This document shows, one piece after another, positions 1 through 8,853 of a stretch of DNA of 64,000 nt. The notes beneath the pieces were generated by a model. The model saw nothing but the letters and a program-made list of their open reading frames with translations, made no database searches and was not told the DNA's origin. Source of the stretch: Castellaniella sp. (GTDB lineage: Bacteria > Pseudomonadota > Gammaproteobacteria > Burkholderiales > Burkholderiaceae_B); contig JAHRWZ010000024.1 of the NCBI GenBank assembly GCA_019104865.1, forward strand, positions 1 through 64,000. The letters are read 5' to 3'. A program made the translations under genes and the position numbers. Every line of letters begins with the position of its first letter. Position 1 is the first letter of the stretch.

Positions 1-61
1 TGAACTGCGCGGTATAGGTGCGGCGTCGGCGACGCGGCTTGCTGACAGGTTCTTGGTGCAT
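1..61 (-). mobile_element. 5' end of an IS transposase gene (IS66/IS3-type OrfA), cut by the window edge
   Basis: Read on the minus strand from an ATG at 61, the frame is open to the window edge and begins MHQEPVSKPRRRRRTYTAQF. A basic run followed by R-x-Y-x-x-F is the usual start of the small helix-turn-helix OrfA of IS66-like (also IS3-like) elements. Only 20 codons are visible, so the family is uncertain. A perfect 12-bp inverted repeat sits at its start. It suggests that the accessory region is bounded on the left by an insertion sequence. Confidence 0.45.
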
Positions 62-94
62 ACGTGTCCACGATATTTAAGCGGACACGTATGC
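58..94. repeat. Perfect 12-bp inverted repeat between bufC and the IS gene
   Basis: GCATACGTGTCC (58-69) and GGACACGTATGC (83-94) are exact reverse complements separated by 13 nt. The right half lies 21 nt beyond the bufC stop codon and the left half overlaps the start of the transposase frame. No T-run follows, so a plain intrinsic terminator is not supported. It may be an operator or the terminal region of the IS. Confidence 0.6.
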
Positions 95-115
95 TCTATC
101 GGATACCGAGGCGGC

Positions 116-874
116 TCAAGGTGCGTTCACCGGACGGATACGCTCATTCATGCATTGAGCGGCGTTAAATCCATCGTCAAGCGCGATGGAGCTCGTCCCA
201 GCTTCTTCGAGGGAGGCGCCTGCCGCAAGCGCCGCCACGTACGTGAAAGTGGCCGCATCGACGCTGGTCATCACGACTTCTCCGTCCTCACGCCAAAGCA
301 TGACGTTCTCTCCCTGACCCTCTGGATTGAGGATCCCCTCAGGAGCTAGGGCGAAGCGCCAGATCGTGAGTACCCGATGTGGGCTGCCCAGCAAGCGAAC
401 ACAATTGTGCAAGCCGATGCGCAGGGACCCTCCCGCGCCATCCAGGCATATCATGAAATCATCGAATGTGAGCGCCTTTGCATCGGCTGCGAGAATAGTT
501 TCCTGGCGCAGCCATTCCAGTCGCGCCACGTCGGCCAGATAGGAAAGCGTACGGCCCGCTGGAATCGTCTCTAGGAAATCGGCGAAATGTTCACCGAGTT
601 CTTGCAGGTTTCCAGAATGTGATGGGTAACGGCTTCGATAATGCCGCGCGGTTTGATCAAACCAGTCCTGCCCGACCAATGCCAGCACCGCCGGGTAGCT
701 CGTACGCAGCGCCGCCGTCTGGATTTCAGTGCAACTGCGGCGATAGATACGCAGGCGCGCCTCGGGCGCCAGGCCATTACCCGAGATCGAAGCCACGGGG
801 CCTGGGGCCCCATCGTCAAACAGCGCGGCTAGAAATGCGGTTTGTAATTCACGCAGGTGGGGCTTCGCATTCAT
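116..874 (-). CDS. bufC: BufC-like protein (HvfC/DUF2063 family), bufferin maturation partner
   Basis: A 252-residue protein of the DUF2063 family, with the family's N-terminal LRELQTAFLAALF helix and the R-I-Y-R-R-S motif near residue 50. In bufferin operons this protein partners the DUF692 enzyme as the substrate-recognition subunit that installs copper-binding modifications on the precursor peptide. The start at 874 is preferred over upstream codons because AGGAGA lies 6 nt ahead. The gene overlaps bufB by 26 nt, so the two are translationally coupled. It is the last gene of a bufA-bufB-bufC operon on the minus strand. The family assignment is firm; the role is inferred from operon context. 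Confidence 0.82.
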   Translation of the reverse strand: MNAKPHLRELQTAFLAALFDDGAPGPVASISGNGLAPEARLRIYRRSCTEIQTAALRTSYPAVLALVGQDWFDQTARHYRSRYPSHSGNLQELGEHFADFLETIPAGRTLSYLADVARLEWLRQETILAADAKALTFDDFMICLDGAGGSLRIGLHNCVRLLGSPHRVLTIWRFALAPEGILNPEGQGENVMLWREDGEVVMTSVDAATFTYVAALAAGASLEEAGTSSIALDDGFNAAQCMNERIRPVNAP

Positions 875-1712
875 CAAGTATCTCCTGTGCATGCGCGGCC
901 TCATCCATCAACACTTCAAGCTCGGGGATTTCGGCATCCCATTCAATCAAGGTTGGCACTTGACCGAACAAAGACACGGCCTCGGAATACAAATCCCACA
1001 CCGCATCGTCGACACGACGGCTGTGCGAATCAATCAACACCGGCACCGACAAACCCTCTTTGCGCGTGAAACCCGCCAGGTGAATTTCGCGTATGGCCAA
1101 GCGCGGCAATGCGCGCAGATAGACGTGCGGGTCGAAGCCATGGTTGACGCTATTGACGTAGATGTTGTTCACGTCGCACAGCAGGCCGCAGCCGCTGCGC
1201 TTGACGGCTTCGGTCACGAATTCCCATTCGGTGTAGTCGGCTCCGTCGAAGCGTAGGTACGTCGAAATATTCTCTACGAGGATTTCACGCTTGAGCGCGT
1301 TCTGGACCTCGTCGATGTGCAACACCACGCAGTGCAGCGCTTCCTCGGTGAAAGGCAGTGGCAACAGGTCGTTGCTATGGCGGTCGCCGACAGCACCCCA
1401 ACACAAGTGTTCAGACACCAGTTCGGGCTCATAACGATCCACTAATTCCTGAAGGCGCCGCAGGTGCGCCGCATCCACCCTGTCGGCGGACCCGAGCGAC
1501 AACCCGACGCCGTGCAGGCTCAAGGGGTAGTTCTCCCGAATGCGCGTCATGGCGTCTTGAAGTGGCCCGCCAAGCGCAAACAGATTTTCGGAATGCGTTT
1601 CGAGCCATGGGATGGACGGCTGCTCATGCAGCACACGCGCGACATGCGGGGCGCGCAACCCTATACCGGCGCGAACCGGCATAGGATGCATCATTGCGAT
1701 GGAATCCGACAT
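849..1712 (-). CDS. bufB: BufB-like multinuclear iron-dependent oxidase (DUF692)
   Basis: A 287-residue DUF692 protein (MNIO, TIM-barrel fold). The hallmark RAGIGLRAPH is at the N terminus, followed by WLETHSENLF, LHGVGLSLGS, VSEHLCW, LLCDVNN and EIHLAGF, which supply His/Glu/Asp ligands of the iron cluster. Family members oxidise cysteines of RiPP precursors; BufB with BufC converts bufferin cysteines to copper-binding thiooxazoles. The start at 1712 is chosen because it precedes the conserved region; a GTG at 1748 would overlap bufA and remains possible. It lies 13 nt downstream of the precursor gene, the usual order for such operons. Confidence 0.88.
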   Translation of the reverse strand: MSDSIAMMHPMPVRAGIGLRAPHVARVLHEQPSIPWLETHSENLFALGGPLQDAMTRIRENYPLSLHGVGLSLGSADRVDAAHLRRLQELVDRYEPELVSEHLCWGAVGDRHSNDLLPLPFTEEALHCVVLHIDEVQNALKREILVENISTYLRFDGADYTEWEFVTEAVKRSGCGLLCDVNNIYVNSVNHGFDPHVYLRALPRLAIREIHLAGFTRKEGLSVPVLIDSHSRRVDDAVWDLYSEAVSLFGQVPTLIEWDAEIPELEVLMDEAAHAQEILDECEAPPA

Positions 1713-1725
1713 CACGAGACGCAGG

Positions 1726-2046
1726 TCAAGAGGACTTGGGACTGCCACCGATTTTCTCGCAAACCCCGGCAGGCATCAGGACGAACGATGCCGGGTCGTG
1801 TGCTTTGGCATCCTGCCCAGCGCATGAATGGCCCGGGGACTGGCAGTCATTCTTGTACGCGGCGTTGACACCAAAGCATTTGGAATAGTGCTCCTCCTTC
1901 ATGACCTTCATGGTTTTTTGCTGCGCGGCCTTCATCATCTCGGGCGTCATTTTCATGGGCTGGGCTATGGCCAGGCCGGTGGCTGCTGTAGCGCCCAGTG
2001 CAGCGGCACAAAGCAGCGTGGATTTCAACAAGTGTGAACCGTTCAT
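1726..2046 (-). CDS. bufA: BufA1-type bufferin precursor (DUF2282), periplasmic copper-binding RiPP
   Basis: A 106-residue protein with a Sec signal peptide (about residues 1-28, ending in an A-x-A-like GLAIAQ), a Met/Lys-rich spacer and a cysteine-bearing core. The cysteines occur as KCFGVN, KNDC, HSCAG and GVCEKIGG, the four-Cys layout of BufA1/DUF2282 proteins. Once modified by BufB/BufC these export as periplasmic copper chelators. A good ribosome site (GGAG) precedes ATG 2046. First gene of the operon and presumably copper-induced, given the copper genes elsewhere in the island. Recognition rests on family pattern and neighbours. Confidence 0.85.
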   Translation of the reverse strand: MNGSHLLKSTLLCAAALGATAATGLAIAQPMKMTPEMMKAAQQKTMKVMKEEHYSKCFGVNAAYKNDCQSPGHSCAGQDAKAHDPASFVLMPAGVCEKIGGSPKSS

Positions 2047-2183
2047 GCGTCATCTCCAAAATGGTCAGGAGAACCCTGACGCTTGATAAGAGCCGGGGAG
2101 GACTTGAAAGGGTTCGCGGTTCTCTGATTTTTATTTCGGTTTTTGCTACAGGATGAATGTATCCAGTTTGCTTGATTTCCCGG

Positions 2184-2765
2184 CTACACCGAACCCTTTT
2201 CCCCTGTCGGCAGAGCGTAGGACGCAAAGGCTGCATCTACGGGGGTATCGAACAGGTGATTGGTGTAGTTCGAGATCGTCTTGACGGCGATGGCGAGCAC
2301 GACCTGCAGGGCCTGCTGCTCGCTATAGCCAGCGTTGGTGAAGGCTTGCAAGCTCGCCTGAGACGGATTGCCCCGCGTCTGCACCATTTCCTTGACGAAG
2401 GCGGCCAGAGCGCGCAGCTTCGGATCATGAATCGCCGCGCCCTCACGGATTGCCTGAATCGCCTGCGGTGGTACCTTCGATACCTTCTCAGCGATCATAC
2501 TGTGGGCGGCTACACAGTAGTGGCAGGCATTTTCCCGGCTGATGGCCAGCAACACGACTTCCTGCTCCGCCGGCGTAAAGCCGGACTCCTTGCGAAACCA
2601 GTCGTACCCATGGAGGTAGGTCGAGAGCGCACCAGGGGCGTGAGCCATTTCCCGGTACATATTGGGAATGAACCCCTGTTTCTTGTGCGTGTTGCTCAGG
2701 AGCTCACGGCCCTTTTCAGGAGCGGTGTCTTCGGTAAGAAGAGGCAGTGTCAGTTTGGCGTTCAT
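2184..2765 (-). CDS. Peroxidase-related carboxymuconolactone decarboxylase/AhpD-family protein
   Basis: A 193-residue protein of the CMD/AhpD superfamily. The catalytic-type motif CHYCVAAHS (Cys-x-x-Cys...His) is near residue 80, the redox centre of AhpD-like peroxidases, and the length fits the 'peroxidase-related enzyme' subfamily. Probably cytosolic, since no signal peptide is seen. AGGAGC precedes ATG 2765. It is transcribed like the bufferin operon but separated by about 140 nt. A role against oxidative damage that accompanies metal stress is an inference. Confidence 0.8.
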   Translation of the reverse strand: MNAKLTLPLLTEDTAPEKGRELLSNTHKKQGFIPNMYREMAHAPGALSTYLHGYDWFRKESGFTPAEQEVVLLAISRENACHYCVAAHSMIAEKVSKVPPQAIQAIREGAAIHDPKLRALAAFVKEMVQTRGNPSQASLQAFTNAGYSEQQALQVVLAIAVKTISNYTNHLFDTPVDAAFASYALPTGEKGSV

Positions 2766-3097
2766 GGATTGCTCCTAAGTGGAAGTATTCCGGCTTCCGG
2801 GGTGGGTTTGATGATGGCAAAACATCGAAGTTGTGCGGAGCGTATAAGGCCCTGACCTTCGACCAGCGGTCGTTCCCTAAGAGGCAGGGAAGCACCCAAA
2901 CGGTTCGCGTCCGAATTGAAAAATCTGCATGGCTGAGCGGCGAAATCCGTCTCCATCTCTCGGACCCCCATTTTGGTGAGCAGGCGAATCGTTTTCAATG
3001 TTCGCCGCCTCTCATGATTACCGATGGGACGTTTCGATTCTGCGACCGACTCCCATCATGTCACTGAACATCCCATTTCCGGCGCGAGAGGCTTCCT

Positions 3098-3309
3098 ATG
3101 TACTGCAGCACTTCTGTAACGGCGCAACTGGTTCGAGGTGTCATGGCCCTGGTATCCATCGTGGGTGCAATCGTTCTGGCTCCATATTTCTGGCCAGCGC
3201 TGGTCCTGCTACCCTTGGCGATCTATTTGATGCGGGGATGCCCCGCTTGCTGGTTCGTTGGCCTGATGGAGGCCATCCGGGCCCGTAGCGAGAGCAAGCG
3301 CGCCATCAA

Positions 3310-3313
<4 letters not shown>
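3098..3313 (+). CDS. Small YgaP/DUF2892-type inner-membrane protein
   Basis: A 71-residue protein with two hydrophobic helices (about 12-32 and 35-55) and the C-terminal signature [14 protein letters not shown] typical of DUF2892 membrane proteins (often GCPxCWxxGLxE). The cysteine pair at the membrane surface could bind soft metals, but the function is unknown. It runs towards merR and overlaps its end by 4 nt. Its place beside a mercury operon that lacks merT/merP makes a thiol or metal-handling role possible but unproven. Confidence 0.65.
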
Positions 3314-5323
<2,010 letters not shown>

Positions 5324-5353
5324 CTGCTTATCCCGACGCCGGTGAGTGTTGAT

Positions 5354-5370
5354 ATACAATACCCACCTAT
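5354..5370. promoter_or_regulatory. Putative operator of the RcnR-like regulator (module 1)
   Basis: ATACAATACCCACCTAT lies about 20 nt upstream of the regulator start. Its reverse complement matches 13 of 17 positions of GTAGTGGGGTATAGTAT (27552-27567), which sits in front of the paralogous regulator/exporter pair. A short G/C run flanked by AT-rich arms is the style of RcnR/CsoR-family operators. Confidence 0.5.
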
Positions 5371-5390
5371 CCTATTTTTATCGACGTAAA

Positions 5391-5666
5391 ATGAGTCATA
5401 CGGTTCGAGAGAAACCCAAGCTTTTGGCGCGAGTGCGCCGCATCCAGGGTCAGGCCGCGGCATTGGAGCGGGCACTTGAAGCCGAAAAGGGCTGCGGCGA
5501 GATCCTGCACCAGATCGCGGCAATACGCGGGGCGATCAACGGGCTCATGGCCGAGGTCGTCGAAGACCATGTGCAGTTCCATGTCGCTGATCCTGCTCTA
5601 GACGAGCGCGAGCGTCGCGAAGGTGCCGCTGAGCTGATCGGCGTCATTCGAACCTATATGAAGTAA
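5391..5666 (+). CDS. RcnR-like (FrmR/CsoR family) metal-responsive repressor, copy 1
   Basis: A 91-residue all-helical DUF156 protein. Starting from ATG 5391 it carries His3, Cys35, His60 and His64, exactly the Ni/Co ligand set of RcnR (MSHTVREK; GCGEILHQ; EDHVQFH). It heads a probable operon with the P-type ATPase (16-nt gap) and the His-tailed DMT exporter. An earlier in-frame codon at 5346 would remove the His3 context and cover the operator-like site. Expected to repress its own operon until a first-row transition metal binds; nickel or cobalt is the best guess from the ligands. Confidence 0.85.
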   Translation: MSHTVREKPKLLARVRRIQGQAAALERALEAEKGCGEILHQIAAIRGAINGLMAEVVEDHVQFHVADPALDERERREGAAELIGVIRTYMK

Positions 5667-5681
5667 GACGGAGCCCGCACC

Positions 5682-7652
5682 ATGAGCACTTGCGATACTG
5701 TTCACCGTCATCCACAGGGTGGTGAACCAGAGAGTTGCACGGATTGTGCCCGTCCGGAGACGGCCTCCGGTGCTGAAAACCATGAGGAGCCTCACGCTGC
5801 CCTGGACTGGCTGGAGGGGGCCCGCATCGGGCTCGTCGCCCTCGCGGCCATCGCCGTCTGGTTGCGCCTCTGGGAACCGTTTGCCGCGTTCAGCGTCATC
5901 GGCATTGTGGGGCTGGTGATCGGCGGTTGGCCGATCCTGAAGGAAGCCTTCGAAGCCATTGCCGAGCGGCGCATGACAATGGAGCTTTCGATGGCGATCG
6001 CGATTTGCGCGGCCGCCGCGATCGGCGAGTTCTTCACGGCCCTGGTCATTACACTTTTCGTCCTGGTGGCCGAGGTGCTGGAGGAAATGACCGTCGGCCG
6101 GGGCCGCAAGGCGATTCGGGATCTGATGGAACTCCTGCCGCGCGAAGTCTCGGTGCGCCGCGCAGGAGCGATCCAATCCGTCTCGGCACAGGAACTATCC
6201 GTCGGGGATGCGATTCTGGTCGCCCCGGGGGGGCGGGTTCCCGTGGATGGTAGGGTGCTCTCGGGGCATTCTTTCGTCGATGAATCACGTATCACCGGCG
6301 AGTCGTTGCCGGTGGAGAAGACATCGGGCACGCACGTTTTCGCGGGTTCGATCAACCAGTCCGGCGCGCTCGAGGTTGCCACCGAGCGGATCGGACGCGA
6401 TACAAGTTACGGCAAGATCATTGAAGCCGTCGAGCGCGCGGAGAAATCACGGGCGCCTGTACAGCGCCTCGCCGACCGCCTGGCTGGCTACCTGGTGTAT
6501 TTTGCGCTCGGGGCCGCTGGTCTGACTTTTCTCATCACGCGCGACATCTATTCCACGATTTCTGTGATCATCGTCGCCGGGGCCTGTGGCATTGCCGCTG
6601 GCACACCGCTTGCAATCCTGGGCGGCATCGGACGTTCAGCGCGGTTGGGGGCCATTATCAAGGGCGGTGTGCATCTGGAGACACTGGGTCGGGTGGATGT
6701 CGTGGTGCTCGACAAGACCGGCACCCTCACGTACGGGCAGCCAGAGGTGCAACAACTGATGCCCAGCGCCGGCACCACAGCTGGCGATCTGCTGGATGCG
6801 GCAGCGGCGGCTGAAGTGCGCTCCGAGCACCCGCTGGGCAAGGTTCTTCTTGCCTATGCCCGTCACCAGGGGCGGACTGTGGTAGAACCTGAGACCTTCT
6901 TCTACACGCCGGGGCGCGGGATCAAGGCCAGTATCGCGAAAGGCACTATCCTTGTCGGCAACCACGCCTGGATGGATGAAAACGGCGTTGCGATCCCGCC
7001 CTCAATCGAAGACGGCAGCGGGGCAGGAACGGAAGTTTTCGTCGCGCGCGAAGGCCTGCTCCTGGGCCGTATCGTGATGGGTGACACTGTCCGGCCCGAA
7101 GCCAAACAGGCGCTTGCCGCCTTGCACGCGCTGGGAATACGCACGGTTCTCCTGACGGGCGACACGCGCCGTGTGGCAACTGCTGTGGGTACGTCACTGG
7201 GCATTCACGAGATCGAAGCTGGCCTCTTGCCCGAAGACAAGCTCGAGCGCATCGAGGCTTTGACTGCGCAGGGGCACCTCGTCGCCATGGTGGGCGACGG
7301 CGTGAACGATGCGCCGGCCCTGGTGCAGGCGAGCGTCGGGGTCGCCATGGGTTCCGGCACGGACGTCGCACAGGAAAGCGCCGATATCGTGCTGCTTGGA
7401 AACGACCTGGGGCGTTTTGCCGAAACGCTATCCGTTGCCAGGCGCACGCGGGGCATCATCTGGCAAAACTTCGTGGGAACCATCGCTGTCGATACGCTTG
7501 GGGTTTTGCTGGCCGCCTTCGGGTTCTTGAATCCGCTGCTTGCCGCTTTCATTCACGTCAGCTCCGAGCTCGTCTTCATTCTCAATTCGGCCCGGCTGCT
7601 GCCGCCGCGCGCCAAAGAGGAGGGCGGCAAGATAGTACGCTCCGCGATCTGA
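5682..7652 (+). CDS. P1B-type heavy-metal ATPase with a non-canonical GAC membrane motif
   Basis: A 656-residue P-type ATPase. The N terminus has His/Cys residues (CTDC) but no HMA domain. The actuator motif ITGESLPVEK, the phosphorylation site DKTGTLT (Asp344), the HP motif (SEHPLGK) and GDGVNDAP are intact, so it should be catalytically active. The transmembrane metal-site motif, normally CPC/SPC/TPC, reads GAC (residues 300-302, in VAGACGIAAGTPLAI). Such a site predicts unusual ion selectivity. It lies between an RcnR-like regulator and a His-tailed exporter, suggesting efflux of Ni/Co or another divalent ion across the inner membrane. Confidence 0.85.
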   Translation: MSTCDTVHRHPQGGEPESCTDCARPETASGAENHEEPHAALDWLEGARIGLVALAAIAVWLRLWEPFAAFSVIGIVGLVIGGWPILKEAFEAIAERRMTMELSMAIAICAAAAIGEFFTALVITLFVLVAEVLEEMTVGRGRKAIRDLMELLPREVSVRRAGAIQSVSAQELSVGDAILVAPGGRVPVDGRVLSGHSFVDESRITGESLPVEKTSGTHVFAGSINQSGALEVATERIGRDTSYGKIIEAVERAEKSRAPVQRLADRLAGYLVYFALGAAGLTFLITRDIYSTISVIIVAGACGIAAGTPLAILGGIGRSARLGAIIKGGVHLETLGRVDVVVLDKTGTLTYGQPEVQQLMPSAGTTAGDLLDAAAAAEVRSEHPLGKVLLAYARHQGRTVVEPETFFYTPGRGIKASIAKGTILVGNHAWMDENGVAIPPSIEDGSGAGTEVFVAREGLLLGRIVMGDTVRPEAKQALAALHALGIRTVLLTGDTRRVATAVGTSLGIHEIEAGLLPEDKLERIEALTAQGHLVAMVGDGVNDAPALVQASVGVAMGSGTDVAQESADIVLLGNDLGRFAETLSVARRTRGIIWQNFVGTIAVDTLGVLLAAFGFLNPLLAAFIHVSSELVFILNSARLLPPRAKEEGGKIVRSAI

Positions 7653-7681
7653 TCGCGGTTGATCCTATTGCACGTAACGTC

Positions 7682-8737
7682 ATGGACCTATCCAGATCAG
7701 CCGCAGCAGCACTCGGCGCCGCACTGCTTTTTGGCGCGAGCACGCCGTTTGCCAAGCAACTCGTGGGGAATATGCCCCCCGTGCTGCTGGCTGGCCTGCT
7801 GTATCTAGGAAGTGGCGTCGGCTTGTGGGCATTTCGCCTCGTCAGGGAACGCACCGTCGCGGTGCCGCGTCTGAGCGGCCAGGAATGGCTCTGGCTGCTG
7901 GGGGCGATCGCCAGTGGCGGCATTTTTGGGCCAGTACTGTTGATGGTGGGCCTGAGCCATACGTCGGCGTCTCAGGCCTCTCTGCTGTTGAACCTGGAAG
8001 CGGTTCTGACCGCGGTCCTGGCCTGGGTGGTATTCCATGAGAACGCGGACCGACGGATCGTCATCGGCATGTGCCTCATTGTGGCGGGCGGGGTTCTACT
8101 GACGCTCCCGCAAAACGCGATGTTCGCCTCTGGCGGCACGCTGGGCAACCTTGCCGTCGCCGCTGCCTGCCTGTGCTGGGCGCTGGACAACAATCTCACG
8201 CGCAAGGTGTCCGCAACCGACGCCGTGTTCCTCGCCGGCACCAAAGGGCTGATCGCAGGTGTCACCAACACGGCAATCGCATTGGCGCTGGGCTATTCGC
8301 TGCCCGCCTGGTCATTGACTGTCGAGTCCATGATCGTCGGCCTCGCTGGCTACGGGGTCAGTCTCGTGCTCTTCGTGCTGGCGCTGCGTGGCTTGGGCTC
8401 GGCAAGAACCGGGGCCTATTTCTCCACAGCGCCCTTCATGGGAGCCGCCATCGCCATCATGGGCTACGGCGAATCGACATCGGCCGCATTCTGGATTGCC
8501 GCCGTCCTGATGGCAGCGGGCGTCTGGCTGCATCTCACGGAGCGGCATGACCATCTGCATACGCACGAGCCGCTGCTGCACAGCCACCGGCATGTGCATG
8601 ATGAACATCACCAGCATCATCATGACTTTCCCTGGGATGGCACCGAGCCGCATACGCACGAACATCGACACGAAGCCATCACGCATCGGCATCCGCATTA
8701 TCCGGATATTCATCATCAGCATCGGCATCCCAGGTAG
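7682..8737 (+). CDS. EamA/DMT-family exporter with a long histidine-rich C-terminal tail, copy 1
   Basis: A 351-residue protein of two EamA repeats (about ten membrane helices; FGASTPFAK, LLLNLEAVLTAVLAWVVF, GLGSARTGAYFSTAPF). A tail of ~65 residues is dominated by His/Asp/Glu, with repeats of H-x-H and the motifs HSHRHVHDEH, FPWDG and HPHYPDIHH. The tail resembles the His-rich loop of RcnA-type nickel exporters although the fold is DMT. It starts 29 nt after the ATPase gene, so the two are probably cotranscribed. A very similar gene (27576-28652) sits beside another RcnR-like repressor, which supports a metal-export role. Confidence 0.78.
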   Translation: MDLSRSAAAALGAALLFGASTPFAKQLVGNMPPVLLAGLLYLGSGVGLWAFRLVRERTVAVPRLSGQEWLWLLGAIASGGIFGPVLLMVGLSHTSASQASLLLNLEAVLTAVLAWVVFHENADRRIVIGMCLIVAGGVLLTLPQNAMFASGGTLGNLAVAAACLCWALDNNLTRKVSATDAVFLAGTKGLIAGVTNTAIALALGYSLPAWSLTVESMIVGLAGYGVSLVLFVLALRGLGSARTGAYFSTAPFMGAAIAIMGYGESTSAAFWIAAVLMAAGVWLHLTERHDHLHTHEPLLHSHRHVHDEHHQHHHDFPWDGTEPHTHEHRHEAITHRHPHYPDIHHQHRHPR

Positions 8738-8853
8738 GCCGGGATATGGGATGGAAGATCCACTCGACCAGCCGGGGAGGGACTTGCCGAGTCACGAATC
8801 TGTCATCCATTCTGGCTAAGATGCAATTCGCTGCGTGAACTCACGGTAAATGA

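Noticed and set aside
2762-2998. 78-codon minus-strand frame upstream of the AhpD-like gene
   Set aside because: It overlaps the promoter region of that gene, has no ribosome site and no recognisable sequence.
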